Shown here piece after piece: positions 50,615 through 62,775 of a DNA stretch of 64,000 bases. The stretch's first letter is position 1. Every line of letters starts with the position of its first letter. A program made the translations under genes and the position numbers. The stretch is from NCBI RefSeq assembly GCF_003024195.1, contig NZ_KZ679046.1, forward strand, positions 62,001 to 126,000, in the 5' to 3' direction. The stretch is from Streptomyces dioscori. GTDB lineage: Bacteria > Actinomycetota > Actinomycetes > Streptomycetales > Streptomycetaceae. The notes under the pieces were generated by a model. It ran no database searches and had not been told where the DNA came from. It saw nothing but the letters and a program-made list of their open reading frames with translations.

Positions 50615-53437
50615 TCACAGCAGTTCGAGTTCGCGGGCCCGCCGTACCGCGGCCGACCGCCGGGTCACGGAGAGCTTGCGGTAGACGCTCTTGAGGTGCG
50701 TCTTCACCGTGTTGACCGACACGTACAGCTCGTCGGCGATCTCCTCCGTCGTCATCATCTGCGCCAGATGACGCAGCACGTCGCGTTCGCGCGCGCTGAG
50801 CGACTCGACCGGGGCCCGGTCGTCCCGCGGCCGGGGATCCGGCGTGCCGCGCGTACCGGGCACCGGCCGGGCGGGGAGCCGGTGGGCGCGTGCCTCGCCG
50901 AGGCAGGCCGCGCACGCGTGCCGCACCGACTGCCGCAGCCCTTCGGCGAGCCAGCCGTCCGCCGTGATGTCGGGGATGGTGTCCAGGGTCTCGGGACGCG
51001 CCGTGCCGGTCTCCACCGCGGTCATGAGCTTGGCGACCAGGGAGGCGACGCCGGTGACGAAGGGGTCGGGCACCTGGCGCAAGGTGGCGCGGGCCCGGGA
51101 GAGTTCGCCGCGTGCCCGCGGCACGTCGAGGCGCGTCAGAGCGATCCAGGCCCGTACGACATGCAGCGCGGCCAGGGAGGGATCCGGCTCCGGAGAAGCC
51201 TGCGGCGCGGGGTGCCGGGCGTGCCCCGCGAACTGCTCCGCGGCCCGGAACCGTCCCCGCAGCACCTCCAGCAGCGCCAGTTCGGAGAGGCAGTCCCAGC
51301 GCAGGACGCCGTTCCCGGCGGCGCAGGCGGCCTTGAGAGCCGTGGTCAGGGACGCCTCCGCCGCCTTGAGGTCGCCCTCCCGCAGCTCGGCGCGGCCACG
51401 GATCGACAGGGTCAGCGCCACCAGTTCGGGGCGGTCCTCCAGCAGGCCGCGCGGCAGCCGCGGGAAGAGCCGCTCGGCTTCCGCGGCGGCGGCCCTCGCC
51501 GCCGTGAGGTGCCGGGGGCGGTCCCTGGCCATCCGGATCACGGAGTGCGCCAGCCGGCACCGGGCGATCCGGTCGGCGCCGCCCCTGGGCAGCTCCTCGA
51601 TCAGCCGGTCGGCCAGGGCCAGGTTCTCCGTGCAGGCCGGGCCGTCGCCCCGGGCGAGCGCCGCCGCCGAGGTGACGAGCGCGGACTCCGGTCCCAGGGC
51701 CTCCCGGGGGGCCGCCGTGGGGCCGGCGGACGGCGTCCGGGTCAGCAGTTCGCCCGGCAGCCGGGTGCTCGTCAGGGCGAGGACCTGTCCGACCGCCAGC
51801 TGATGCACGACCAGACGGTCGGCGTAGCGGCGGTCGTCCGCGGCGAGCGCATGGCGTACGGCCTCGGCGAGCAGGCCGTGTGCGCCCAGCCACTCGGCCG
51901 CCCGCCCGTGCAGATCGGGCACGAGGTCCGGTGCCTCGTGGCGCAGCCGCACCCGCAGTACGTCGGCGAACATCCGGTGGCACCGGTACCACCCGTGACC
52001 GATGTGCTGGAGGAAGGAGCTCTGCGCGACGAGCGCCGCGAAGTGCCGGCCGGCCTCCTGGCCCGCGACCTGGGTGGCCAGTTCGGCGTTCAGATGGTCC
52101 AGCACGCTGGTCGTCAGCAGGAGCCGGCGCATCGCCGGGGGCTGACCGTCCAGCACCTCCTCGACGAGGTAGCTGACGATCGCCTCGTCCTCGCCCGCGA
52201 ACCGTGCCACGAACCGCTCCGGGTGGGGGTGCCCCTGCATGGACATCGCGGCAAGCCGCAGGCCCGCCGCCCAGCCGTCCGCCCGCTCGCGCAGGGTCTT
52301 CACCACCGGCCGGGGCACCTCGACGCCGTGCTGGGCCAGCAGCGCCGCCGTCTCCCGGTCGTCGAAGGCGAGGTCCCCGGTACGCAGTTCGGTGAGGTCG
52401 CCGGCCAGCCGGTAGCGGTGGAGGTGCAGTGGCGGATCGCGGCGCGAGACCACGACCAGCCGCAGGGCGGGGGTGGCGTGCCGGAGCAGCCGGACCATGC
52501 CCTCGGCGACCGGGGAGCCGCTCTCCGGCTGGAAGTCGTCCAGGACGAGGACGACGGGCTCCTCGCGCGCGGCGAGACCGGCCGCGAGGGCGGCCACCAG
52601 CAGGGACTGTCCGGCTGCCGGGGCGGGGGGTACCGCCGGGGCCGGGAAGCCGTGCGGTTCGACTCCGTCGGGGGTGGTCTGACGGCTGCCGGTCGGTGGG
52701 GGCTGGTGGCGCAGTTCCCCGCGCCCCTCAAGGGGCGCCTGTGGCGCGGCCTGCGCGTGGGCGTTCTCGCCTGTGCCCTGGGGCGGGACGGCGGCGGTCG
52801 TTTGTCGGCTGTCGGTCGGTGGGGGCTGGTGGCGCAGTTCCCCGCGCCCCTGGAGGGGCGTCTGCTCGCGGCCGTTGCCCGTGCGCTGGGGCAAGCCGTT
52901 GGCGGTTGTTCGTCGGCTGTCGGTCGGTGGGGGCTGGGCGCGCCGTTCCCCGCGCCCCTCACGGGGCGCCTGTGGCGGTCCTTGCTCGCGGCCGTCCTCA
53001 GCGGCACCCTGACCGGAGCCGTGATGGCCGGTGGTGGCCTGGGCCCGGGTGTTCGGGACGGTGAAGTCCGTTGCCGGGGGCGGCGGGGCGGTGAGTGGCG
53101 GGAGGTCGACGGAGGCCTCGTGCAGGGCCGTCAGGACCCGGGGCCAGAAGACGTCGGGCTGTTCCTCCGCCCCGTCGCAGGTGACCCATGCCACCGGGCC
53201 CGGCGCACGCCGCGTGTGCGCCCACTCCACCGCGAGAGCCGACTTGCCCGCTCCCACCGGCCCCACGACCACGGTCAACGGCCCCAGTACGCCCTGCGAG
53301 AGGCGGTCCGTCAGACGGGGGCGGGGGACCAGCCACGTCGGCAGCTGGGGTACGCCGGGAAGGGCCATGCCCGGCGCTCGGGGCGGGGGCGTGACAGGCG
53401 TACCCGGCGGGCGCCGCCGTTCCGTCCGCTCGTCCAT
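50615..53437 (-). CDS. Large LuxR/MalT-type ATPase regulator with translated dispersed repeats
   Basis: A 940-residue signal-transduction ATPase. Walker A GPVGAGKS (59-66), Walker B VLVLDD (about 296-301), sensor region RLVVVSRRDPPLHLHRYRLAGDL, winged-helix and TPR-like arms (about 400-860), and a C-terminal LuxR helix-turn-helix ESLSARERDVLRHLAQMMTTEEIADELYVSVNTVKTHLKSVYRKLSV. Between Walker A and Walker B lies a Pro/Gln/Arg-rich insertion (residues 116-275) encoded by three reverse copies of the dispersed 20-bp element and its flanks; the repeated peptide is close to EGRGELRHQPPPTDSRQTT. MalT-family ATPases have only a short link here, so the insertion is unusual. ATG 53437 with GAGG upstream. 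Confidence 0.9.
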   Translation of the reverse strand: MDERTERRRPPGTPVTPPPRAPGMALPGVPQLPTWLVPRPRLTDRLSQGVLGPLTVVVGPVGAGKSALAVEWAHTRRAPGPVAWVTCDGAEEQPDVFWPRVLTALHEASVDLPPLTAPPPPATDFTVPNTRAQATTGHHGSGQGAAEDGREQGPPQAPREGRGERRAQPPPTDSRRTTANGLPQRTGNGREQTPLQGRGELRHQPPPTDSRQTTAAVPPQGTGENAHAQAAPQAPLEGRGELRHQPPPTGSRQTTPDGVEPHGFPAPAVPPAPAAGQSLLVAALAAGLAAREEPVVLVLDDFQPESGSPVAEGMVRLLRHATPALRLVVVSRRDPPLHLHRYRLAGDLTELRTGDLAFDDRETAALLAQHGVEVPRPVVKTLRERADGWAAGLRLAAMSMQGHPHPERFVARFAGEDEAIVSYLVEEVLDGQPPAMRRLLLTTSVLDHLNAELATQVAGQEAGRHFAALVAQSSFLQHIGHGWYRCHRMFADVLRVRLRHEAPDLVPDLHGRAAEWLGAHGLLAEAVRHALAADDRRYADRLVVHQLAVGQVLALTSTRLPGELLTRTPSAGPTAAPREALGPESALVTSAAALARGDGPACTENLALADRLIEELPRGGADRIARCRLAHSVIRMARDRPRHLTAARAAAAEAERLFPRLPRGLLEDRPELVALTLSIRGRAELREGDLKAAEASLTTALKAACAAGNGVLRWDCLSELALLEVLRGRFRAAEQFAGHARHPAPQASPEPDPSLAALHVVRAWIALTRLDVPRARGELSRARATLRQVPDPFVTGVASLVAKLMTAVETGTARPETLDTIPDITADGWLAEGLRQSVRHACAACLGEARAHRLPARPVPGTRGTPDPRPRDDRAPVESLSARERDVLRHLAQMMTTEEIADELYVSVNTVKTHLKSVYRKLSVTRRSAAVRRARELELL
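52709..52959. repeat. Three in-frame copies of the dispersed element inside the LuxR-ATPase gene
   Basis: Forward-strand copies at 52709-52728, 52832-52851 and 52940-52959, each preceded by GTCGGTCGGTGGGGGCTG, so the repeat unit is longer than 20 bp and recurs with about 108-123 bp spacing. All three stay in frame and are read on the minus strand of the regulator gene. Elsewhere in the window the same element is intergenic. Confidence 0.9.
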
Positions 53438-53564
53438 CGACGGTACCTCGCTCCCAGCGCAGTGGACGTCCGCCAGACGTGAGTGTGGCCCGCACCGGGA
53501 AGCCGCGGACCGGCGCGGGCCACATCTCACCCGGGTGAAGTTCGGCCGGGCGGTTCGGCGGCCG

Positions 53565-54047
53565 TCACTGCTGCAGGGTGGCGATCAGCTCCTCCTCGCG
53601 CTCCTTGGTCAGCGACGTGCGCAGCACGGTGGGACCGAACGGACGCAGCGCCTCACGCACCCGGTCGGGCGTCGAACGCCGGACGAGCGCGAAGACGGCG
53701 GCCCGGCCCGGTTCGAGCGTGCCCGCGATCTCCTTGATGAACGCGTCGTTGATGCCCACGTCCGTGAGCTTCCCGGCGAGCGCGCCCGTGCCCGCGCCGA
53801 CCGCGGCACCGAACACGGGCATCAGGAACAGCATGCCGAAGAGCGTGCCCCACAGGGCGCCCTCGGCCGCTCCGTGCGCGGTGGGGCTGAAGGACTGGCG
53901 GACATGGATCTTGCCGTCCGGGGTCCGCCAGGCGAGCGCCGCGTCCTCCAGGTCGAGGAGTTCCTGCTTGGACAGGTCCTTCGAGAGGCGCAGCACGGAT
54001 TCGGCCTTCTCCTTGTCGGAGAAGCCGAGCACGACGAGATCGGTCAT
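53565..54047 (-). CDS. DUF1269 family membrane-associated protein
   Basis: A 160-residue protein. LVVLGFSDKEKAESVLRLSKDLSKQELLDLEDAALAWRTPDGKIHVRQS is the recurrent DUF1269 N-domain (ferredoxin-like), followed by a Gly/Ala helix pair, GALWGTLFGMLFLMPVFGAAVGAGTGALAGKL, that enters the membrane, and FIKEIAGTLEPGRAAVFALVRRSTPDRVREALRPFG. Usually found with stress or signalling genes; the biochemical role is unknown. ATG 54047 shares its A with the TGA of the upstream DUF6325 gene; AGGAGG precedes it. The two proteins share related halves and are probably partners. Confidence 0.9.
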   Translation of the reverse strand: MTDLVVLGFSDKEKAESVLRLSKDLSKQELLDLEDAALAWRTPDGKIHVRQSFSPTAHGAAEGALWGTLFGMLFLMPVFGAAVGAGTGALAGKLTDVGINDAFIKEIAGTLEPGRAAVFALVRRSTPDRVREALRPFGPTVLRTSLTKEREEELIATLQQ

Positions 54048-54601
54048 CAGGACCTCCTGGTGTTCCGGCCGGATGCCCGGCCCTTGCGGGTCTGTTCCGA
54101 GGCCGCCTCGTCCAGTCGCGCGACGGCGTCGGTGATTTCCACGACCACCAGGCCGAGGGACTCCTCCGTGAGGAAGCCCTCCGCGACGGGCACGCCGCCC
54201 GCGTCGCGGATCGCCGCCCTCAGTTCCCTGGCCCAGGTGTGTTCCAGCAGGACGAAGCCGGCGGCGGTCCCCGGGGTCAGCTGCCCGGCCAGGCCCAGGA
54301 TGTCGTCCGGGGCGAGGCCGAAGGCGTTCCCCTCGGCGAGCGACGGGAACTCCGCCTCCGCGCCCTCCAGCACGTCGCGCGAGATGCCGAGCAGCGCGGC
54401 GACGGTCTGCCCCATGCCTTCCGCCTGGTAGTCGAGCGTGACGAGACTTCCGTCGGCCTCCTTCTGTACGAAGAGCAGGTCCAGCAAGCGGACTTGGCCG
54501 CTGCGGTCGAGCGCCACGAGCTCGTCGATGATCCTTCCCTCGAACTTCGCGTCGGGTCCGAACTCGACCGTCAGCAGTTGCACAGGTCCGATCCTGACCA
54601 T
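54047..54601 (-). CDS. DUF6325 family protein
   Basis: A 184-residue protein. It starts MVRIGPVQLLTVEFGPDAKFEGRIIDELVALDRSGQVRLLDLLFVQKEADGS, a DUF1269-like N-domain of the same type as its neighbour, and later has AAGFVLLEHTWARELRAAIRDAGGVPVAEGFLTEESL, close to the DUF6325 family as I recall it. There is no membrane helix. ATG 54601. It is the first gene of the pair, overlapping the next by one base; the pair is transcribed leftward, divergent from the glycosidase operon at 54776. Function unknown, possibly a regulator or scaffold of the membrane partner. Confidence 0.82.
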   Translation of the reverse strand: MVRIGPVQLLTVEFGPDAKFEGRIIDELVALDRSGQVRLLDLLFVQKEADGSLVTLDYQAEGMGQTVAALLGISRDVLEGAEAEFPSLAEGNAFGLAPDDILGLAGQLTPGTAAGFVLLEHTWARELRAAIRDAGGVPVAEGFLTEESLGLVVVEITDAVARLDEAASEQTRKGRASGRNTRRS

Positions 54602-54658
54602 GACCGCTCCCTTCGATGTGGTCCGCCTCCATCCAGCCGCCTTGTGGCCCGCTGCGCG

Positions 54659-54711
54659 TCACCCGCCACAGGTGAGGGCGGGGCTCCCGGGCCCTCACCC
54701 GCGGCAGGTGA
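54659..54711. promoter_or_regulatory. Two imperfect TCACC...GGTGA palindromes between DUF6325 and the GH63-like gene
   Basis: TCACCCGCCACAGGTGA (54659-54675) and TCACCCGCGGCAGGTGA (54695-54711) differ at two central bases and lie 36 bp apart. Each has TCACC/GGTGA half-sites. Their place in the divergent promoter region suggests an operator for one regulator. Confidence 0.62.
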
Positions 54712-54775
54712 GGCACCGGCGGGAGGGGCCGGACAGACTGACGCAGCCCCGGTAGGCCTGTCACAGGGAGCCAGG

Positions 54776-57531
<2,756 letters not shown>

Positions 57532-57535
<4 letters not shown>

Positions 57536-59004
57536 GCGGGATCCCGGCACAGCCCGTCGTCCACGAGGTCAACACCCGTGTCTGGCTCCGCGAGATCCAG
57601 CGGCGGACCGGCCGCCACGGGGGACTGGGCGATGTCCCCAAGGACGCCTGGGACGAGGTCACCCCGCACGGCATCGACGCCGTATGGCTCATGGGCGTGT
57701 GGGAGCGCAGCCCGCAGGGCCGTGCCATCGCGCTGCGCGACCCGTCCCTGCGCGCCGCCTTCACCCGGGCCGTGCCCGACCTCCAGGAGGAGGAGATCGC
57801 CGGGTCGCCGTACTGCATCCGCCGCTACGAGGTCGACGCGGACCTCGGCGGGAGCGCGGGGCTCGCCGCCGCGCGCGCCGAACTGGCGGGCCGGGACATC
57901 GGACTGCTCCTCGACTACGTACCCAACCATGTGGCGCCGGACAGCCCCTGGACGGCCGAGCACCCCGAGTACTTCGTCCGGGGGAGCGAGGACGAACTGC
58001 GCGGCGATCCGGCGGCCTACCTCTCCGTCGAGGGCCAGGTCCTCGCCCGTGGCCGCGACCCCTTCTTCCCGCCCTGGCCGGACGTGGTGCAGCTCAACGC
58101 CTTCGAGCCCGCCCTGCGCGCGGCCACCACGGACGTCCTCATGCGCATCGGCGACCTGTGCGACGGTGTCCGCTGCGACATGGCGATGCTCATGATGAAC
58201 GACATCTTCGCCCGCACCTGGGGCGAGCGGGCGGGCGAGCGGCCCGCGGACGACTTCTGGCCCACCGTCATCTCCGGCGTACGCCGAGGACATCCCGGCA
58301 TGATCTTCGCCGCCGAGGCCTACTGGGACCGCGAGTTCGACCTCCAGCAGCAGGGCTTCGACTTCTGCTACGACAAACGGCTCTACGACCGGCTGCTGCA
58401 CGAGAGCCCCGAGTCCGTCCGCGGCCACCTCACGGCGGACGTGACCTACCAGCGCAAACTCGTACGGTTCCTGGAGAACCACGACGAGCCACGGGCCGCG
58501 TACACGATGGACCCGGCGAAGGAACGGGCCGCGGCCGTCATGATCGCGACCCTGCCCGGGGCGACCCTGTGGCACGAGGGCCAGTTCACCGGGCGCCGCA
58601 CCCAGCTGCCCGTCTTCCTGGACCGGCGGCCCGACGAGACACCGGACCTCGCGCTGCGCGCCTTCCACGAGACGCTGCTCGCCGCCGTCCACCGGAGCGG
58701 GATGCGCACCGGGCAGTGGCGGCTCCTCGACTGCGAGGGCTGGCCCGACAACCCCTCCCACCGCGATCTGCTCGCCTGGAGCTGGTCGGGCGAGGCGGGC
58801 CGCTTCCTGACCGTGGTCAACCTCTCCGGACAGCGCGCCCAGGCGAGGATCCGCCTGCCGTGGCCCGAACTCGGCCCCGACGAGCGGACGCTGACCAGTC
58901 TGCTCGACGCCGCCCGCTACACGCGCTCCGGAGCCGAACTGACCGGTCCCGGACTCTTCGTCGACCTCGACGCCTGGGGCACGCACGTCCTCTCCGTCGG
59001 CTAG
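57532..59004 (+). CDS. GH13 alpha-amylase family protein
   Basis: A 490-residue alpha-amylase superfamily enzyme. Conserved regions: GIDAVWLMGVWERSPQGRAIAL, LLLDYVPNHVAPDSPW, GVRCDMAMLMMNDIF with nucleophile Asp216, GMIFAAEAYWDREFD with general acid Glu262, and FLENHDEPRAAYTM with Asp318. The C-terminal beta domain ends with FVDLDAWGTHVLSVG. It has no signal peptide, so it works on cytoplasmic alpha-glucans or disaccharides; transglycosylation or phosphorolysis of trehalose- or sucrose-like substrates is possible. The ATG at 57532 overlaps the upstream TGA, so it partners the GH63-like enzyme. Confidence 0.92.
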
Positions 59005-59013
59005 CCGGCCGGT

Positions 59014-60756
59014 TCAGTCCTGAGACGGCGGCGGCCGGTCCGTCGCCGTCCACCGGGCGCCGGTCTTCTCCCGGTAGGCGGCGACGGCCGCCTCGATAGT
59101 GGGGAAGAAGTGCGCCGGATCGATGGTGCGCGTCAGTTCGTACCGCTCGATCTTGCGCCGCACCGGGTCCTTCAGCTCGGCGAACACCAGACTGATGCCC
59201 CGTTCGTTCAGCGCCTCGTCCAGTTCCTCCAGCTCGTCGGCGGCCGTGGTGTCCACGTCGGTCACCGGCTCCGCCGCGATCAGCACCCAGACGGGCCGCG
59301 GTTCGCCGAGGGCCAGCCGCGTCACCTCGTTGCGGAAGGCCTTGGCGTTGGCGAAGAACAGCGGACCGTCGAAGCGGTGGATCACCAGTCCGGGCAGATG
59401 CTCGGCCTGCGGGTACGAGCGGACGTCGTGGTAGCCCTCAAGCCCCGGCACCCGTCCCAGGACGGTGTTGTACGGCCACCAGGCCCGCCGGAAGACATTG
59501 AGGATGGACAGGCCGACGGCGACCGCGATCCCGGGCAGCACACCGAGCAGGGCCACGCCCAGGAAGGCCGCGATCGCCAGCAGGAACTCCGTCCTGCGCT
59601 GACGCCACAGCCGTACCGTCCCCGGGAGGTCGGCCAGGGACACCGACGCCGTGATCACCACCGCGGCCAGCGCGGGCTGGGGCAGGTTGCGGAACAGCCC
59701 GGGAAGCAGCACCAGCATGAGGACGATCAGACCGGCTCCGACGACCCCGGTGAGCTGGCTCCGGGCGCCCGCCCGTTCGGCCACGGCCGTCCGCGACCCG
59801 CTCGTGCTGACGGGGAAACCCTGGAACAGTCCGGCCGCCACGTTCGCCGTGCCGATCGCGACCATCTCCTCGTTGCCGCGGATCTCCTGGCCCGTGCGGG
59901 TGGCGAACGCCGAGGCGTTGGAGATGGTGTCGGCGAGCGAGACGAGCGCGATGCCCAGCGCGCCGACGAAGAGCGGGCCGAGGTCGTCCCAGCGGATGTC
60001 GGGCCAGGTCAGCGGAGGGAAACCGCGGGGGAGTTCACCGACCAGGCCGACGCCGTGCCGGCCCAGGTCGAAGAGCGAGGTCGCGGCGATCGCCAGCAGC
60101 ACCATGACGAGCACCGCGGGCACCTTCGGCAGCCGGCGCTGCAGGACCAGGATCAGCACGATCCCCGTGACACCCACCGCCACCGCGGCGGGCACCGCCT
60201 TCCCGTCGGCCAGCCCCTGGACGAACTCCCCGACCTCGGCGAGCAGTCCGTCGGCGTCCGTCCTGAACCCGAACAGTTTCGGCAGCTGCCCGATCAGGAT
60301 GGTGAGCGCCAGGCCGTTCATGTAGCCGATCATCGTGGGCTTGGAGATGAGGTCGGCGATGAAGCCGAGCTTGGCCACCCCCGCCAGGAGTGTGATCGCC
60401 CCGACCATGAGCGCGAGCATCGAGGCGAGCGCCACGGCACGCCCGCTGTCCCCTCCCGCGACGATCAGGGGCAGGACCGTGGCGGCGATCATCGGGCCCA
60501 GCGAGGAGTCCGGGCCGAGCACCAGGATGCGTGACGGGCCGAAGACGGCGTAGGCGAGCAGACAGAGCACGGACGTGTACAGACCGGTGATCGCGGGCAG
60601 TCCCGCCAGCTCCGCGTACGCCATGCCCTGCGGCACGAGCAGCGTGGTGAGGACGACACCCGCGACGACGTCCTTGACGAGCCACTCCCGCCGGTAGGCC
60701 AGGAGCGTACGCAGGCCCGGCGGGACGCTCGGAGTCCTCTTCCTGTCACCTGGCAT
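59014..60756 (-). CDS. SulP family anion transporter with STAS domain
   Basis: A 580-residue transporter. About 10-12 transmembrane helices, including VLTTLLVPQGMAYAELAGLPAITGLYTSVLCLLAYAVFG (SulP signature) and FPVSTSGSRTAVAERAGARSQLTGVVG, then a C-terminal cytoplasmic STAS domain (about 440-565): YPQAEHLPGLVIHRFDGPLFFANAKAFRNEV and VTDVDTTAADELEELDEALNERGISLVFAELKDPVRRKIERYEL. SulP proteins carry sulfate, bicarbonate or dicarboxylates; the cargo is unknown. ATG 60756 has GGAGG upstream; an ATG 15 nt farther out is weaker. It diverges from a DHA2 exporter. Confidence 0.94.
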   Translation of the reverse strand: MPGDRKRTPSVPPGLRTLLAYRREWLVKDVVAGVVLTTLLVPQGMAYAELAGLPAITGLYTSVLCLLAYAVFGPSRILVLGPDSSLGPMIAATVLPLIVAGGDSGRAVALASMLALMVGAITLLAGVAKLGFIADLISKPTMIGYMNGLALTILIGQLPKLFGFRTDADGLLAEVGEFVQGLADGKAVPAAVAVGVTGIVLILVLQRRLPKVPAVLVMVLLAIAATSLFDLGRHGVGLVGELPRGFPPLTWPDIRWDDLGPLFVGALGIALVSLADTISNASAFATRTGQEIRGNEEMVAIGTANVAAGLFQGFPVSTSGSRTAVAERAGARSQLTGVVGAGLIVLMLVLLPGLFRNLPQPALAAVVITASVSLADLPGTVRLWRQRRTEFLLAIAAFLGVALLGVLPGIAVAVGLSILNVFRRAWWPYNTVLGRVPGLEGYHDVRSYPQAEHLPGLVIHRFDGPLFFANAKAFRNEVTRLALGEPRPVWVLIAAEPVTDVDTTAADELEELDEALNERGISLVFAELKDPVRRKIERYELTRTIDPAHFFPTIEAAVAAYREKTGARWTATDRPPPSQD

Positions 60757-60810
60757 CGCGGCCCTCCGCATGGTCCCTCGCCCCTCGACATTTAGCCCGT
60801 GGCGCACGCA

Positions 60811-60841
60811 CCCGTCGTCACCTCGCAAGGGTGATGACGGG
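60811..60841. promoter_or_regulatory. Inverted repeat between SulP and MFS genes
   Basis: CCCGTCGTCACC (60811-60822) and GGTGATGACGGG (60830-60841) are complementary at 11 of 12 positions around a 7-nt loop. It lies between divergent starts (60756 minus, 60891 plus) and could be an operator for either. Confidence 0.55.
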
Positions 60842-60890
60842 CGATCAGCAGCCACGGACGATGTTCGCATCCGAAGGTCCGGGAGCCGAC

Positions 60891-62294
60891 ATGGCCATGC
60901 CACCGAAACCCCCTGAAACGAGGTCCCCGGGACAGACGTCGCGCCCCGCGCGACGCGTCCTGGCCCCGCTCGCGCTCGCCCAATTCATCTGCAGTTACGC
61001 CGGCTCCAACATGAACGTCATGATCAACGACATCAGCAAGGACCTGGACACCACCGTCCAGGGCGTGCAGACCGTCATCACGGTCTTCCTGCTGACGATG
61101 GCGGCGCTGATGATCCCGGGCGGCAAACTGACCGACCGCTACGGCCGCAAACGCTGCTTCCTCGCCGGCCTCACCGTCTACGGAGTCGGAGCCGCACTCA
61201 GCGCGCTCGCTCCGGGGCTGGGCGTCCTCGCCCTCGGCTACTCGATCCTCCAGGGCGTCGGCACGGCCCTGCTCATCCCGCCCGTCTACATCCTCACCAC
61301 GCTCCTGTTCCCCGACGTGACCTCCCGGGCCCGCGCGTTCGGGACCGTCATGGCGCTGGGCGGCATCGGCGCCGCCGCGGGACCCCTGATCGGCGGGCTC
61401 ATCACCTCGGCGATCGGCTGGCGGGCCGCCTTCGTCTTCCAGGCGGCCGTCGTCGCGCTGATCATCGTGCTGAGCCGCCACGTCCGGGACCCCCTGCCGC
61501 CCGAGCCGGACCGGCACTTCGACATCGGCGGAGCCGTCCTGTCCGCGGTCGGCCTCGTCCTCGTCGTCATGGGCATCCTGGCCGCCGACGACAACGGCTG
61601 GCTGACGGCGGGCCTGCTGGCGCTCGGCGCGCTCGTCCTGGTGTGGCTCCTGCGCTGGGTGCGCGCGAAGGAACGGTCCGGCCGGGAACCGCTCTTCTCG
61701 ACGAGCCTGTTCCACGACCGCACGTCCAACCTCGGACTCGTCACCCAGCACGCCCAGTGGCTGATGCTGATGGGGGTGTCGTTCGTGGTGGCCGCGTATC
61801 TCCAGGTCGTGCGCGGGTACGACGCCATAGAGACCGGGGCGATCTTCACCGCGGCCACCCTCGGCATCCTCGCCGCCTCGCTCGCCGCCGAGCGTCTGGT
61901 GAAACGGTGGCCGCAGCGGACGCTCATCGTCGTGGGCTTCGGCGTCACGATCTGCGGGATCGGCCTGCTCATCGCGATGGCCTCCGGCTCACCGAGCGTC
62001 TGGGCCTTCACACCCGGACTGCTCCTCATCGGCCTGGGACTCGGTGTGATGCTCACCCCGTCGGTCAACGTCGTCCAGTCGAGCTTCGGCGAGGAACGGC
62101 AGGGCGAGATCTCGGGGCTGTCCCGCAGTGTGTCGAACCTCGGTTCGTCGCTCGGTACGGCGATCGCCGGCACGATCCTCGTCGCCGACCCCGCGGCCGG
62201 TCCGTACGCCGTGGCTCTGGGCGTCCTGGCCTTCGTGGGCCTGGGCGGACTCACGGCCGCCACCATGCTGCCCGAGCAACAACCCGGCGCGTAG
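60891..62294 (+). CDS. MFS transporter, DHA2 (EmrB/QacA-type) family
   Basis: A 467-residue major-facilitator exporter with about 14 helices. LAPLALAQFICSYAGSNMNVMINDISKDLDTTVQGVQTVITVFLLTMAALMIPGGKLTDRYGRKRCFLAG contains the DHA2-type TM1-TM2 sequence and GGKLTDRYGRK loop; ARAFGTVMALGGIGAAAGPLIGGLITSAIGWRAAFVFQAAV has motif C of antiporters; LLIGLGLGVMLTPSVNVVQSSF is the late signature. It probably exports a drug or metabolite with proton exchange. ATG 60891 is chosen because GGGAG lies 5 nt upstream; longer in-frame starts at 60831 and 60861 have no such site. Confidence 0.92.
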   Translation: MAMPPKPPETRSPGQTSRPARRVLAPLALAQFICSYAGSNMNVMINDISKDLDTTVQGVQTVITVFLLTMAALMIPGGKLTDRYGRKRCFLAGLTVYGVGAALSALAPGLGVLALGYSILQGVGTALLIPPVYILTTLLFPDVTSRARAFGTVMALGGIGAAAGPLIGGLITSAIGWRAAFVFQAAVVALIIVLSRHVRDPLPPEPDRHFDIGGAVLSAVGLVLVVMGILAADDNGWLTAGLLALGALVLVWLLRWVRAKERSGREPLFSTSLFHDRTSNLGLVTQHAQWLMLMGVSFVVAAYLQVVRGYDAIETGAIFTAATLGILAASLAAERLVKRWPQRTLIVVGFGVTICGIGLLIAMASGSPSVWAFTPGLLLIGLGLGVMLTPSVNVVQSSFGEERQGEISGLSRSVSNLGSSLGTAIAGTILVADPAAGPYAVALGVLAFVGLGGLTAATMLPEQQPGA

Positions 62295-62311
62295 CCACAC
62301 ACGACGACCCG

Positions 62312-62764
62312 TCACATCCTGTCGTAGCGGACGGTGGTGGCCAGGACGAGATCCTGGACCGACGCACGGCGCCTGCTCACCGGGATCCACAGCAGGCCCA
62401 GGGGGAACACCAGGCACAGCGCGGCGCGCGCGAGGGCGCGCAGGACACCTGGCAGCCCGCCCGAACGTCCGGTGACGACGCGCAGGCCCAGCAGCCGGCC
62501 GCCCACGGTGCTGCCGGTCAGGACCCAGCTGCCGGTGAGGTAGAGCAGGGCGATGGTCCAGCCGCACAGACCGGAGAGCCGGACGGAGAGGTCGGGCAGC
62601 CGGAACGGCGGCCCGGTGACGAGCAGCCGCACGCCGCCGGCCCCGAACTGCACGGCGAGCCCGAGCCCGGCGACCACGAACGCGTCCACCAGGCCCGCCA
62701 GCACGCGCGACACAAGTCCCGCGGCGTCCCCCCGCGGGCCCCCGGCCCGCTCCGCCCCCGTCAC
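62312..62764 (-). CDS. RDD family membrane protein
   Basis: A 150-residue membrane protein of the RDD family. AGLVSRVLAGLVDAFVVAGLGLAVQFG carries the first helix with its characteristic Asp, then LSGLCGWTIALLYLTGSWVLTGSTVGGRLLGLRVVTG (G-x-x-x-G-K/R-x-L-L-G motif) and a last helix LCLVFPLGLLWIPVSRRRASVQDLVLATTVRYD. Function of RDD proteins is mostly unknown; some export ions. The GTG at 62764 is the likely start. It follows the repeat protein gene by 11 bp on the same strand and is probably in one operon with it. Confidence 0.85.
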   Translation of the reverse strand: MTGAERAGGPRGDAAGLVSRVLAGLVDAFVVAGLGLAVQFGAGGVRLLVTGPPFRLPDLSVRLSGLCGWTIALLYLTGSWVLTGSTVGGRLLGLRVVTGRSGGLPGVLRALARAALCLVFPLGLLWIPVSRRRASVQDLVLATTVRYDRM

Positions 62765-62775
62765 GACGCCCCCGG

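Noticed and set aside
50517..51992. Minus-strand 491-codon ORF beside the LuxR-type ATPase
   Set aside because: It is an alternative frame of the regulator with Arg/Pro/Gly-rich composition.
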